This document shows, piece by piece, positions 1 to 9,955 of a stretch of 64,000 nucleotides of DNA (positions are counted from its first letter, which is position 1; each line of letters opens with the position of its first letter). Origin of the DNA: JAAZZY01 sp964612505 (GTDB taxonomy: Bacteria > Chlamydiota > Chlamydiia > Chlamydiales > JAAZZY01); contig CAZTEX010000007.1 in assembly GCA_964612505.1 (NCBI GenBank), positions 1-64,000 on the forward strand. The letters are read 5' to 3'. The position numbers and the translations under genes were made by a program. Under the pieces are notes generated by a model. The model searched no databases and was not told the DNA's origin. It was given only the letters and a program-made list of their open reading frames with translations.

Positions 1-2615
1 AATCCAGCTCCACCAATATAGAGCTCACCAGCTACCCCGATTGGCACAGGCTGCAAGTTCCTATCACAAACATAAATGCGAGTATTCATGATTAGTTTGC
101 CAATCACATTAACGTTTTCAGGGGAAACACAACCTCCTGTTGCATAGACGGTGATTTCCGTTGGACCATAGTAATTAAACAGTTGATAACGGCTAGCCCA
201 ATACTCACCTACTTTTTGATCACATCGCTCACCGGCAAATATGACCCCTTTTAATTTCAAATAATTTTTGTCAGGTAGTATTGATAATATGGCAGGGGGG
301 AGAAAAATATAATTAATTTGATGGTTTTTGATATATTGAGATAGTAGCTCGATATCGGTTCGGGTCTTTTCAGACAGAAGATGTAAAATACCCCCCTGCA
401 ATAAAGTTGCAAAAAATTCAGTTACAGAAACATCAAAAGAATATGCTGAGTATGCAGCAACTTTCTTATCTTCTTTATCTAATCTATAAACGCCAAACAT
501 TTCTGTCAGAACATTGACGACACTCTTTTGTTCAATCATGACCCCTTTAGGCTTACCTGTAGTGCCTGAAGTATAAATTATATAAGCTAGGTTATAGCTG
601 TTACTTTGGGGGAGAAGATTATCACCTAATTCATCTAAATGCTTCAGTTCATCTAAATTAATAATTTGTAAAGAATGGGTATGATTTTGAAAATTCTTCA
701 GCAACGCACATTCTGTCAATAGCAAAGCTGCTTTAGTATCATCTAAAATATAGCGAACTCGCTCCATAGGATAACTTGGATCGATAGGCACATAAGCACC
801 CCCGGCCTTAAGAATGCCCAAAATAGCTATGATCATTTCTACACGACGATGAATACAAAGGGCTATTAAAGTATCTGGCTTCAACTCAGCAAGCGTTTGC
901 TCTTGATATTTTTTGCGGATAAATCTTGCCAGTTGATTGGCACGCTGATTGACTTCAAAATAACTAAGACGCTCTCCTTCAAAAACTAAAGCTATAGCAT
1001 CGGGAGCATGTTTCACTTGTTTTTCAAATAACTGAGTTATTGTTTGATCTTGAAAATACACTTTATCCGTTTGATTCCATTGATGGATGAGCTGCTGATA
1101 TTCTGATTCCATAGGATCTAATAAACTATGAGATAAAACAGGTGCACTAACGTTTAACAACAACTTTTCTATTAATTTTTCAAATTTTTTTGAGAATGAA
1201 ATGATAGTTTCTCGATCATAGAGATCGGTTGCATATCTCCAACTAATATGAAGTGTTTTATTAATACTGATGGCTGCTATTTGTAAGTCAAATGCTGCTC
1301 CCCTCTGCTCTGTAATTAATTTCTCTTTGAACAAAGAAACTCCATCAATATTAACATTAAATGATTCATCTACTTGTTCTTGATCCCATAAAAACAGTGT
1401 TTGAAACAAAGAAAAGTGATTTAATCCATTTTTTGTTTTAATAAGTTCAATAATGCGACTTATAGGAAAATCTTGATGTTCAAGAGAATCGAGAACAAGC
1501 GTTCTAATATCAATTAAAAAGTCAGAAAAGCTAGGGTTGCTATCCAACTCTACAATGAGGGGAATTGGATTGACATAATATCCTACCGTGAGTTCACTAT
1601 TAGGACAATTTCTCCCTGCAGCTGGCGTTAAGATAACGACTTTATTATTTCCACTTAACTTAGCTATCAATATAAATAACGCACTTAATGCAACAACATA
1701 TGGCGTTACCCCTTTGATTTTTGCCAACTCATTAATTTTTCTTAAAAGATCTGGATTTAGTTTAGAAGAATAAAATTCACCTTGAAAACTTCTAGTTGCA
1801 GGATATCGCTTTGAGGTCGGAAATCCAGAAAATTCAATCTGACCACTTAACTTGGAATCCCAAAATTTCTTTAGTTTTGATTCATTTTCTATCAAACCTT
1901 TTCTTTGCCAATTGATATAATTGATATACTCAATCTTCGAATCATATTTGATAATTATGTTTTGAGAATTTTGTCGATATAAAGCTGTAATATCTTGTAA
2001 AACAATGTTTAGTGACCACAAGTCTAAAGCAATATGGTGAACACAAAAGAAAAAATAGCGTTCTAATTCTTGGTTTTCTATGCTATTTGTTAATATACAC
2101 ACCTTAAATAGTGGACCATCATATAAGTTAAATGGCTTGTCTGCTTCTTTTAAAGACCATTGTTCTACCTTCTCTCGAGACCAATTAAAAACTTCATCCA
2201 TCTTTAATTGAAATTCAATATCATCATGAATATCTTGATAAGGGACGCCATCTGAAAAACCATAAGTCGTGCGTAGCATAGGATGTTTCTTGACTAAAGA
2301 TTTAAAGGTTGCTTCAAATATCTTTATATCAATGTGATTGTCAATCTTAGCAGACAAAACAATATTATAAGCTGGACTCTTAGGAGCAAATTGGTATTCA
2401 AAAAGTAATGCCCTTTGTCCATATGATAGTGGTAAAAATTTATTCTCCTGTCTCTTTTTTAATAATATATAGAGCTCATCTTTAGCACTTTTCAACTCCA
2501 TGTTGATTTCAAGTGTTAAAGAATCCGTTGGGGAATAAAATTTAATTTTTTCATTCTCTAGAAAGAAAACAAAGCCTTTTGTTTCTAAATGATCAATAAA
2601 ATAGGAAATATTCAT
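1..2615 (-). CDS. Non-ribosomal peptide synthetase (TubC docking, condensation, adenylation), 3' part outside window
   Basis: This is the N-terminal 871 residues of an NRPS that runs off the left edge. Residues 1-55 look like a TubC-type N-terminal docking domain (MNISYFIDHLETKGF start, then a short helix). A condensation domain follows, with the active-site motif HHIALDL near residue 191. An adenylation domain starts near residue 500, with the ATP-binding motif YTSGTTGKPKG near 680 and YYGPTE near 817. The FDVS motif has the Asp expected for alpha-amino acid activation. I cannot assign the amino acid. The ATG overlaps the stop of the upstream PKS by ATGA, which suggests translational coupling. 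The docking domain fits receipt of a polyketide chain from that PKS. The thiolation domain and anything after it are not visible. Confidence 0.93.
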   Translation of the reverse strand, partial: MNISYFIDHLETKGFVFFLENEKIKFYSPTDSLTLEINMELKSAKDELYILLKKRQENKFLPLSYGQRALLFEYQFAPKSPAYNIVLSAKIDNHIDIKIFEATFKSLVKKHPMLRTTYGFSDGVPYQDIHDDIEFQLKMDEVFNWSREKVEQWSLKEADKPFNLYDGPLFKVCILTNSIENQELERYFFFCVHHIALDLWSLNIVLQDITALYRQNSQNIIIKYDSKIEYINYINWQRKGLIENESKLKKFWDSKLSGQIEFSGFPTSKRYPATRSFQGEFYSSKLNPDLLRKINELAKIKGVTPYVVALSALFILIAKLSGNNKVVILTPAAGRNCPNSELTVGYYVNPIPLIVELDSNPSFSDFLIDIRTLVLDSLEHQDFPISRIIELIKTKNGLNHFSLFQTLFLWDQEQVDESFNVNIDGVSLFKEKLITEQRGAAFDLQIAAISINKTLHISWRYATDLYDRETIISFSKKFEKLIEKLLLNVSAPVLSHSLLDPMESEYQQLIHQWNQTDKVYFQDQTITQLFEKQVKHAPDAIALVFEGERLSYFEVNQRANQLARFIRKKYQEQTLAELKPDTLIALCIHRRVEMIIAILGILKAGGAYVPIDPSYPMERVRYILDDTKAALLLTECALLKNFQNHTHSLQIINLDELKHLDELGDNLLPQSNSYNLAYIIYTSGTTGKPKGVMIEQKSVVNVLTEMFGVYRLDKEDKKVAAYSAYSFDVSVTEFFATLLQGGILHLLSEKTRTDIELLSQYIKNHQINYIFLPPAILSILPDKNYLKLKGVIFAGERCDQKVGEYWASRYQLFNYYGPTEITVYATGGCVSPENVNVIGKLIMNTRIYVCDRNLQPVPIGVAGELYIGGAG

Positions 2616-5600
2616 AATTCATTTTCCTGCCACAAAGATACTAAAGAATTGTTAGTGTCCTTATCTTGAATCGAATGATCATTGGAAGTGGATTCTGGAA
2701 TTATTTCGTTATTAGTTGTAACAGTTTGTAATTTCTCTAAAATATAATGAGCTAAATCATTAATTGAAAAACCTTCCATAAACTTTCTAATAGGGACGTC
2801 TACTCCTAACAATTTTTGCAATGTGTTTTTCATTTCCAGTCCGGTTAGCGAACTAATTCCAAGAGTATTGATTGGTGTGGTGTATTCAAAATCATTTGAT
2901 TTAATTGACTCACTGATAATTTGTTTGATGTTGTGACTTAAAAATTTAATCTTTTCAGCCAGACTCAACGCATTCAATTTGTTAAAAAAATGATTATCGA
3001 AATGAGCGACCCTTGACTGTGTTAAGTTTTCAGTCACATGATCAAAAATTCTGGTTGGGCTATATACTTGAATAGAATCTGAATAGGCTGCCCAATCCAC
3101 ATTAGCGATAATAACTTGATTATCGGTACTAGATAAGCTGATTTCTAGTGCATCACAAGCAAGAGCAGGATCCATGAATCGATTGCCAATTAACTTTAAA
3201 AATTCCCGAAACTCACTACGAGTCGCCATATTTTCACCACCCCAGACTCCCCAGTTAATCGTCGTGGTAGGGCGATTTTGTGCAAGACGAACAGACGTCA
3301 TCGCATCTAAGACTTGATTACCAATTACATAACCTGGGATTCCTCTTGATCCCCAGACAGAAGAGCCGGATGAAAACATTACAAAATTTTCCAAATCACA
3401 ATCAGAGGTGAGTTCATTTAAGATCCATGCACCAGCAGTCTTAGACAGTTGGATTTGATTGATAGTATCAATTGTGTGATCAACAAGTTCCTTAACTTCA
3501 TCCATAAGACCTGCTGCGTGAATAACTCCTTTTAAAGGAGGATGACGTTGCTTGATATCAGCGATCACCGTTTTCATTTGCTCATAATTACTGACGTCAG
3601 CTTGATAGATTGTTAGATTTGAATTAATCGATTTAATTTCATCAATTTGAGCTTTGATAAAATCATTTTTTATGCCACTGCGACCTAACAAAGCTATATG
3701 TGCAACACCTTTTTTTGCTAACCAATTAGCAACGACCAATCCAATTCCACTTAGTCCCCCAGTAATTAAATAAGTTCCAGTGCCCTGAAATAGTTGAAAA
3801 GACAATTTCGATTTTTCTACTTGTTTAATTCGGCATCCATAGCATGAACCATTGCGAATGAGGATTTGCTTTTCATTAAGATCGTTTAGCAAAATATCAA
3901 CTATTTGAAAACCATCGAGCGGTTGATTGTCTATGTCTAGCAAAATGCCCTTCAAATTGGATGAATCTAAGTTTAACACTTTCCCCAGTCCCCATGCGGC
4001 AGATTGAGCGATATTTACAGCGCGAGGACTATGATTTACACCCTCATCTTGAGCGTAGCGAGTAATTAGATGAAGGTGACATATTTTCTCAACTTTAGCG
4101 TGAAGTAAGCTTTGAGCAAGATTTAATAAAGCCACTACACTTAAACCCTGAGCCTTAATAATATCATTAGGATCATTTAGCGAACTGTTTTCTGGAGAAT
4201 CCAAGCTCCACCCATAAACAATTTGCCAAGGTTTCTCGCATGAATGATATAAATGAGCAAATAGCTGACTGTAATCTTCTTTTGAAGAAGGGTTTATTTC
4301 AAATCTATCATCAGAAAGCTTTGAAAACTTCTTTCCTGCTTTGATTAGGATAGTGTTTGCGCCTAGCGCGATCAAACAATCAACTAACTTTTTTAAAGTA
4401 TCTGACTGATCGACAAATACTATCCAATTACATGCTCCAGCCAATTCTTTCCGTTTTTTTATATTTAAACAAAAAAATAACGGCTGCCAATTTGCAACAT
4501 AGAACCAGTCCATAAGGGCCGGATCAATTGAATCTTGTAGTTTGTAATATTTATTTTGGAATGGATAATTAGGTAAATTTACCCATTCTCTTGCATACGA
4601 CTGATCAAATTTTCTCCAATCGATTGAGATATCATTTAACCATAAAGTGCCTACACTTTCTAAAATATATTCCCAATCAGATCTACCTTCACATAAACTT
4701 GGCAACCATAAATTATCCCCAGAGACGCACCCTTCTCCCATGCCTAACAACACTGCTTTGGGTCCCATTTCTTGATAAGTTGTTACTCCCAAAGATGCAC
4801 AATATTCCATTGATTGTTTGAAATGAACGGGTTCAATTAAATGTCGAGCCCAATAATCTGCATTAATTTCCCCAGATTTAACTAATTTTCCTGTAAGGTT
4901 TGATACCAAGGGGATTTGAGGATCATAATACTTAATTTTAGAAGCTTCTTCTCTTAAAAGAGCTCTTAATGGCTCTAAAAGAGGAGAATGCCCCGCTTGA
5001 GAAACTTTTAATTTTTTAACGTGAAAACCGTGTTTTTGCAATTCTTCGCAACATAACGCAAGCCTTGCTTCATCACCAGAAATCACCCATGTTTTAGGAC
5101 CATTATAAGAAGCTATTGTTACAGAATTTCTATATTTCACCAGTATGCTGTAAAATGCATCTTCAGCATCTAATCGACGCGAGATAACGGATGCCATATT
5201 GCCAGGAGGGGCGTAGGTTTCTATCAATTCGGCTCGTTTTGTAATGAGCTTAAAACCATCTTCTAAACTAAAAACCCCTGCACAATACGCGGCTGCATAC
5301 TCACCTGTGCTGTGTCCAAGTACAACATGAGGTAAAATTCCCCACTCTTTCCAAAGTGTTGTTAAGGCGCAGCTAGTGGCAAAAAGTGATGGTTGAGCAT
5401 ATAAAGTGTCAAAAATTTTATTATTATTTGTGTGAAAGAGTATGTCTTTTAGTGACGTATTTTTTAATTCCTTAAATAAAACATCACATCGATCAATCAC
5501 ATCACGATAGATAAGACTCGAATCATAGAGCGCTTTCCCCATGGAAAACCATTGTGAGCCCTGTCCAGAGAATAGCCAACCTATTTTTTTATGAGCTGGC

Positions 5601-7291
5601 TGACCAGAAGACTTTATCTCATTATGATGATACGATGCTTCGCGCTCAGTAATTTTATGATGAAGGTCTTCAACATCTTTAAAAACTAAAAATGCTCTTT
5701 TGTTGTAAGATCCTCTTCCGTTGTTATATGAATAGGCTAAGCTTGCTAAAGATTTGGTCGATGCATGGGATGAAGATACAATTTTTTTTATATTACTTAA
5801 CATCATCTTAAGAGCACGGTCACTTTTGGCAGATAGTTTGAGGAAATGATGAGTCCGCTCTACAACGCTTTCATTGATCAACTCTTTATTCGTGTTATTT
5901 GTAAACTCTTCTAAAACAATATGTGCATTTGTACCGCTCAAGCCAAAAGCACTGATGCCAGCTATGCGTTTTTTTTCATTTTTTTTCCAATCAAGCGTAT
6001 TGTCACTGACCTTTAATGGCATTTCTTTCCAATTAAATTGTCTAGTGGGATTTTTGAAATTTAAATGTTTGGGGATTTTTTCATTATTTAAAGAAAGGAC
6101 GACTTTAATTAAACCAGCGATTCCAGAAGCAGGTTCTAAATGTCCGATATTTGTTTTTACAGATCCAATAATAAGAGGATTTTCTTTGGTGTGCGTATTT
6201 GCAAATATCGAAGCAAGAACATTCAATTCAATCGGGTCGCCCAGCTGTGTTCCTGTACCATGTGTTTCTATATAATTAATTTCATGAGGATTTATACGTG
6301 CTCTTTTTATGGCATTTTCTATAACCATTTGTTGCGATATCCCGCTTGGAACACTAAAACCACTTGTTTTGCCATCATGATTTACAGCTGAACCACTAAT
6401 AACTGCTAAAATATTATGATTATCGCGGATTGCAGCTGACAGTTTTTTTAATACAATAACTCCACAACCTTCTCCTCTTACAAGTCCATCTGCACTATCA
6501 TCAAAAGTCTTACATAATCCATCTTTTGCCAATGCATGCAACCTGCTTGCAAAAACATTCATTGCGGGTTCAAGTGTTAGGCTAACCCCGCAAGCAAGAG
6601 CCATCTCGGATTCATCATTTTTCAAACTTTCACACGCAAGATGTATAGCTACTAATGACGATGAACAGGTAGTATCAATTGCAAGAGCGGGGCCATAAGT
6701 TCCATAAAAATAGGCCAACCGTCCAGCTGATATACCTAGACCATTACCTAACCCTGTGTGAATTAATATCTTATTCAAATCCACAAAACTCTGATAGGAA
6801 TAATCTTGATTCATTATCCCAACAAAAAAACCTACATTTTTTTTTCGCAAAGTTGAAATATCAATAAATGAATTTTCCAAAGCCTTGTAGCTAGTCTCTA
6901 GCAGCAAACGATGTTGAGGGTCCATTTGTAAACATTCTGTCTCCGATAAATCGAAAAAATTTGGATCAAATTCAAAGACTGAATTGAGAAAATTCCCACA
7001 TTTAGTATAAATTTTTCCTGCTTCATCAGGATTTTCACTATAATACTTTGAAGAATTCCATCTGTCTTTAGGAACCGGTCTAGTAGTGTTTTTTCCATCC
7101 ATTAACAGCTGCCAAAACTGTTGATTATCTTCCGCACCTGGAAACTTACAAGCTAGTCCAATAATGGCTATGGGTTCTTTTGCTTGCTGCTGTAGCGCCT
7201 GAATCTTATCTTCAAGCATGTTGATGTGCTTAAGTGCTTTTCTTAATAAATCCTGCTCATTGCTTTGACTCTTGTCGCTATTAACCATCAT
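2612..7291 (-). CDS. Type I polyketide synthase module (KS-AT-KR-ACP)
   Basis: This 1559-residue modular PKS extends and reduces one unit before handing the chain to the NRPS. A short coiled-coil docking segment (residues about 10-40) is followed by the ketosynthase, with Cys in DTTCSSS and the two His sites HGTGTQLGD and NIGHLEPASG. The acyltransferase has GHSTGEYAA. Its specificity region reads SQAGHSPLL, neither the classical malonyl HAFH nor the methylmalonyl YASH form. The ketoreductase has GGLSGIG for NADPH, FSSGSS and GYVIGN (Tyr and Asn). The ACP Ser lies in LGISSLTGLEMK near the C-terminus. No DH, ER or MT domain is seen. The start overlaps the upstream reductase stop by ATGA. A second ATG at 7288 sits better behind the AGGAG ribosome site. 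Confidence 0.95.
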   Translation of the reverse strand: MMVNSDKSQSNEQDLLRKALKHINMLEDKIQALQQQAKEPIAIIGLACKFPGAEDNQQFWQLLMDGKNTTRPVPKDRWNSSKYYSENPDEAGKIYTKCGNFLNSVFEFDPNFFDLSETECLQMDPQHRLLLETSYKALENSFIDISTLRKKNVGFFVGIMNQDYSYQSFVDLNKILIHTGLGNGLGISAGRLAYFYGTYGPALAIDTTCSSSLVAIHLACESLKNDESEMALACGVSLTLEPAMNVFASRLHALAKDGLCKTFDDSADGLVRGEGCGVIVLKKLSAAIRDNHNILAVISGSAVNHDGKTSGFSVPSGISQQMVIENAIKRARINPHEINYIETHGTGTQLGDPIELNVLASIFANTHTKENPLIIGSVKTNIGHLEPASGIAGLIKVVLSLNNEKIPKHLNFKNPTRQFNWKEMPLKVSDNTLDWKKNEKKRIAGISAFGLSGTNAHIVLEEFTNNTNKELINESVVERTHHFLKLSAKSDRALKMMLSNIKKIVSSSHASTKSLASLAYSYNNGRGSYNKRAFLVFKDVEDLHHKITEREASYHHNEIKSSGQPAHKKIGWLFSGQGSQWFSMGKALYDSSLIYRDVIDRCDVLFKELKNTSLKDILFHTNNNKIFDTLYAQPSLFATSCALTTLWKEWGILPHVVLGHSTGEYAAAYCAGVFSLEDGFKLITKRAELIETYAPPGNMASVISRRLDAEDAFYSILVKYRNSVTIASYNGPKTWVISGDEARLALCCEELQKHGFHVKKLKVSQAGHSPLLEPLRALLREEASKIKYYDPQIPLVSNLTGKLVKSGEINADYWARHLIEPVHFKQSMEYCASLGVTTYQEMGPKAVLLGMGEGCVSGDNLWLPSLCEGRSDWEYILESVGTLWLNDISIDWRKFDQSYAREWVNLPNYPFQNKYYKLQDSIDPALMDWFYVANWQPLFFCLNIKKRKELAGACNWIVFVDQSDTLKKLVDCLIALGANTILIKAGKKFSKLSDDRFEINPSSKEDYSQLFAHLYHSCEKPWQIVYGWSLDSPENSSLNDPNDIIKAQGLSVVALLNLAQSLLHAKVEKICHLHLITRYAQDEGVNHSPRAVNIAQSAAWGLGKVLNLDSSNLKGILLDIDNQPLDGFQIVDILLNDLNEKQILIRNGSCYGCRIKQVEKSKLSFQLFQGTGTYLITGGLSGIGLVVANWLAKKGVAHIALLGRSGIKNDFIKAQIDEIKSINSNLTIYQADVSNYEQMKTVIADIKQRHPPLKGVIHAAGLMDEVKELVDHTIDTINQIQLSKTAGAWILNELTSDCDLENFVMFSSGSSVWGSRGIPGYVIGNQVLDAMTSVRLAQNRPTTTINWGVWGGENMATRSEFREFLKLIGNRFMDPALACDALEISLSSTDNQVIIANVDWAAYSDSIQVYSPTRIFDHVTENLTQSRVAHFDNHFFNKLNALSLAEKIKFLSHNIKQIISESIKSNDFEYTTPINTLGISSLTGLEMKNTLQKLLGVDVPIRKFMEGFSINDLAHYILEKLQTVTTNNEIIPESTSNDHSIQDKDTNNSLVSLWQENEL

Positions 7292-8520
7292 TCTCCTGAA
7301 AATTTGGCTTGAATTAGTACAACGGACTTACCCAAAGGATGTTTGTTTTCATAAACTGCTTGATGGGCCAAGGGAAGTTCATTCCATACATATTTTTTGG
7401 AAACACATGGATTAATTTTTTTACAAATCACCTCATGATTACTAATGATTGCATCTTTTGAAGAAGCAAAATGAGAACCTTGAATTCTTTTTTGATATAA
7501 CCACCCATATGCTGCGTCCATAGTAAGCCGAATACCCGTAGTTGCACCACAATAAACCACCATCCCACCCCGTTTCACAATATAGCAACTTACAGGGAAT
7601 GTATCGCAGCCAACATGTTCAAATACAATATCAGGATTTATTCCCCGACCTGTTATCTCCCAGATTGCTTTTTCAAATTTACGCATTTTCAAAAAATGCC
7701 GTTTATAATTTTGTTTATCCTCTGTCGAAGGCAATTCCCCCCAACAATCAAACTTGCTATGGTTGATGTAAGCACGAGCTCCTAATTGTAGACAATATTC
7801 TCCCTTTTCTTCTGTTGATACAACTGCAATTGCATTAGCACCTGCATTTGCAACAATTTGAATCGCATAGCACCCCAAGCCACCAGCAGCGCCCCAAATT
7901 AGAACATTCTGACTTGCTTTCAAATGATGAGGTGAATATCCGTAGAGCATCCGCCATGCTGTTGCAAGAGTCGATGCATGCCCCGCAGAATCTCCCCATG
8001 TTAGATGCCTGGGTTTTGGCATTAATTGCTGTGCTCGGACTACACTAAACTGTGCAAATGAACCATTTGGTGTTTCATATCCCCAAATTTTAAGGCGTTG
8101 ACATAACATCGGATCGCCTCCATTACAATCCTCACATAATCCACAAAATTGTCCGCAATGAATAACAACTTCATCCCCAATTTTATAAAGAAATTGAGGA
8201 TCATTTTTAAGTGCATCTCCAATTTTCCATACAATTGCTGAAGCATCACTACCCCCTATGTGAATATCTTTTCCATGAAAAGACTTTGGAGATACAGGTT
8301 GGCCTAAAGCTATCCAAACTCCATTGTAATTAATACCTGCAGCCATAACTTGCACTAATACTTCATAAGGTTCGAGATTAGGGGTATCAATGACGAGTTC
8401 CTGAAATGCATCCTTAGGTTCACCATGTTGGTTTGTATTTACTCCAAAAGCATACATTTTTTTTGGAACATGGCCGAGTGGTATTTCTTCGCCAATCTCA
8501 TAAAGATCTTTTTGATTCAT
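7288..8520 (-). CDS. Crotonyl-CoA carboxylase/reductase-like zinc-type alcohol dehydrogenase (MDR family)
   Basis: The 410-residue protein follows the crotonyl-CoA carboxylase/reductase (Ccr) family closely: GINYNGVW near the N-terminus, HIGGSDASAIVW, GDEVVIHC, CNGGDPM, IWGYETPNGSFAQF, QQLMP, the NADPH site WGAAGGLG, FEHVGCDTFPVS and GSHFAS. In this family the enzyme reduces and carboxylates enoyl-CoA to alkylmalonyl-CoA, a PKS extender unit, which fits its place directly upstream of the PKS. The Asn of NYN and the His of GSHFA, both CO2-pocket residues in known Ccr, are kept. The usual acidic WEEAA segment reads WGDSA, so carboxylation is not assured. A plain enoyl reductase role is the alternative. 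The gene lies 16 bp after the monooxygenase and overlaps the PKS start. Confidence 0.88.
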   Translation of the reverse strand: MNQKDLYEIGEEIPLGHVPKKMYAFGVNTNQHGEPKDAFQELVIDTPNLEPYEVLVQVMAAGINYNGVWIALGQPVSPKSFHGKDIHIGGSDASAIVWKIGDALKNDPQFLYKIGDEVVIHCGQFCGLCEDCNGGDPMLCQRLKIWGYETPNGSFAQFSVVRAQQLMPKPRHLTWGDSAGHASTLATAWRMLYGYSPHHLKASQNVLIWGAAGGLGCYAIQIVANAGANAIAVVSTEEKGEYCLQLGARAYINHSKFDCWGELPSTEDKQNYKRHFLKMRKFEKAIWEITGRGINPDIVFEHVGCDTFPVSCYIVKRGGMVVYCGATTGIRLTMDAAYGWLYQKRIQGSHFASSKDAIISNHEVICKKINPCVSKKYVWNELPLAHQAVYENKHPLGKSVVLIQAKFSGE

Positions 8521-8536
8521 AAAATTAAATCTGCTT

Positions 8537-9955
8537 TTATTGAGTAATTTTTGGCATATTAAACTCTAATGGTTGTGTGCCGCCACAATTACATAGATTT
8601 TCATAGAACAAGTATTCTACATATTTTTTCTTTGAAAGTTCGCCGCTTAAATAGAAAGCTTCAGTACCACTCAAAAGTTCATTCGCAGAATAATCATCGC
8701 TACAATTGACAAAAAACGGCTGTTTAAATTGGCTTGCTTGTTCAAATAAATGTTTTTGAGGTGGATTAAATTCAATATATTTTGCTATCCAGTTTCCTTC
8801 ATTTAAACCACTCGAAGTTCCAACTGAAAATCGATGGTAAGCAGTGAATATCAAGTTGGGGATATCTGGAATAATCCTGGATTTATATACGTTCTTAACT
8901 TCATTAATTGAGAATTTCTTCCCATCAATTTCTAAATCAATTAACGAGGTTTTGTTTGCACCCGAACCTGTACAACAAATTAAAATATCTGCCTCTAAAA
9001 TTTTTCCATCTTCTAAATATATTTTATTATCTTCTAATTTAGAGATTTCACCTTGAATAGCATATCGCTTATTATACTCTCTCAAGATCTTCATTTCCGG
9101 TTTATCTATAATACCAGCATGAAATTTCTTGTAATTTCCTTGTTGCTTTCTAGTGCCATAGGTATGGATTACATTTAACCATTTTGTTAAATAAAAATTG
9201 AGCACTGGAAATTTATTTAATCCAATAGTCAGCAAGATTGCTAGTTTTAAAAAAGAACTTTTTCGACGGCCTGCTAGCGTTTTTTTCGCTAGATTTCTGA
9301 ACTGCTGGTACCGATAAAACCAATAAGCTTCGCGATACAGCCATGTCAATTTGTATGCTTGTTCACTAAAAGACAATATTAAGTCCGTAGCTGCTTTACT
9401 AGCACCCAGAATGACAACTCGTTTATTGTTAGAAATTATGGTCTGCAATAAATCATCTTTAATATCGAATGAATGATAAATAGATCCTATAAAAGTTTCC
9501 TTACCAACAAAATCTGGTATAGGCCTATTTGCATAACCATTGGTATAGATAACATAGTCATAATCCTGATGTGCGATTTTGTCATTATCAAGATCTACGA
9601 TCTGTAGTGTTGATTTCTTTGTTTGTGTGCTATAGGAGATTTTTTTGACAGATACCTTGAATGTCATATTCTCATAAAGTTTTTTTGCTAAACAATATGA
9701 TTTCATATAGTCATAGATTTGTCTGCCTACAATTCTCTCTGCCTTATCGATATTTTCTGGTAGAGGAAAATCAAAATATTCAACCATGCTGGCAGGCATG
9801 TGAATTTTTAATCCAACATAACAATTATCAGGATGCCAAACTCCCCCTACGTCATTTTTCTGTTCATAAAGATCAACCTTAAATCCTTTATCACGTAAAA
9901 TGCGAAGCACCCCCACACCTGACCATCCGGCACCCACTATGGCAATGCATTTCAT
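8537..9955 (-). CDS. Flavin-containing monooxygenase-like oxidoreductase
   Basis: The 472-residue protein begins with an FAD Rossmann motif (IVGAGWSGVG) and VGGVWHPD. The FMO fingerprint FIGSIYHSFD is near residue 160, an NADPH-binding ILGASKAA near 185, and the late LICCTGS motif near 325. It should oxygenate a heteroatom or a ketone using FAD and NADPH. It is the first gene of the minus-strand operon with the reductase, PKS and NRPS, so a tailoring step on the product or a precursor is the likely role. The ribosome site before the ATG is weak. Substrate cannot be read from the sequence. Confidence 0.85.
   Translation of the reverse strand: MKCIAIVGAGWSGVGVLRILRDKGFKVDLYEQKNDVGGVWHPDNCYVGLKIHMPASMVEYFDFPLPENIDKAERIVGRQIYDYMKSYCLAKKLYENMTFKVSVKKISYSTQTKKSTLQIVDLDNDKIAHQDYDYVIYTNGYANRPIPDFVGKETFIGSIYHSFDIKDDLLQTIISNNKRVVILGASKAATDLILSFSEQAYKLTWLYREAYWFYRYQQFRNLAKKTLAGRRKSSFLKLAILLTIGLNKFPVLNFYLTKWLNVIHTYGTRKQQGNYKKFHAGIIDKPEMKILREYNKRYAIQGEISKLEDNKIYLEDGKILEADILICCTGSGANKTSLIDLEIDGKKFSINEVKNVYKSRIIPDIPNLIFTAYHRFSVGTSSGLNEGNWIAKYIEFNPPQKHLFEQASQFKQPFFVNCSDDYSANELLSGTEAFYLSGELSKKKYVEYLFYENLCNCGGTQPLEFNMPKITQ

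Noticed and set aside
4591..6391. Several plus-strand frames opposite the PKS
   Set aside because: They lie antisense to a strongly conserved KS-AT coding region and have no start signals. They are shadows of the real gene.
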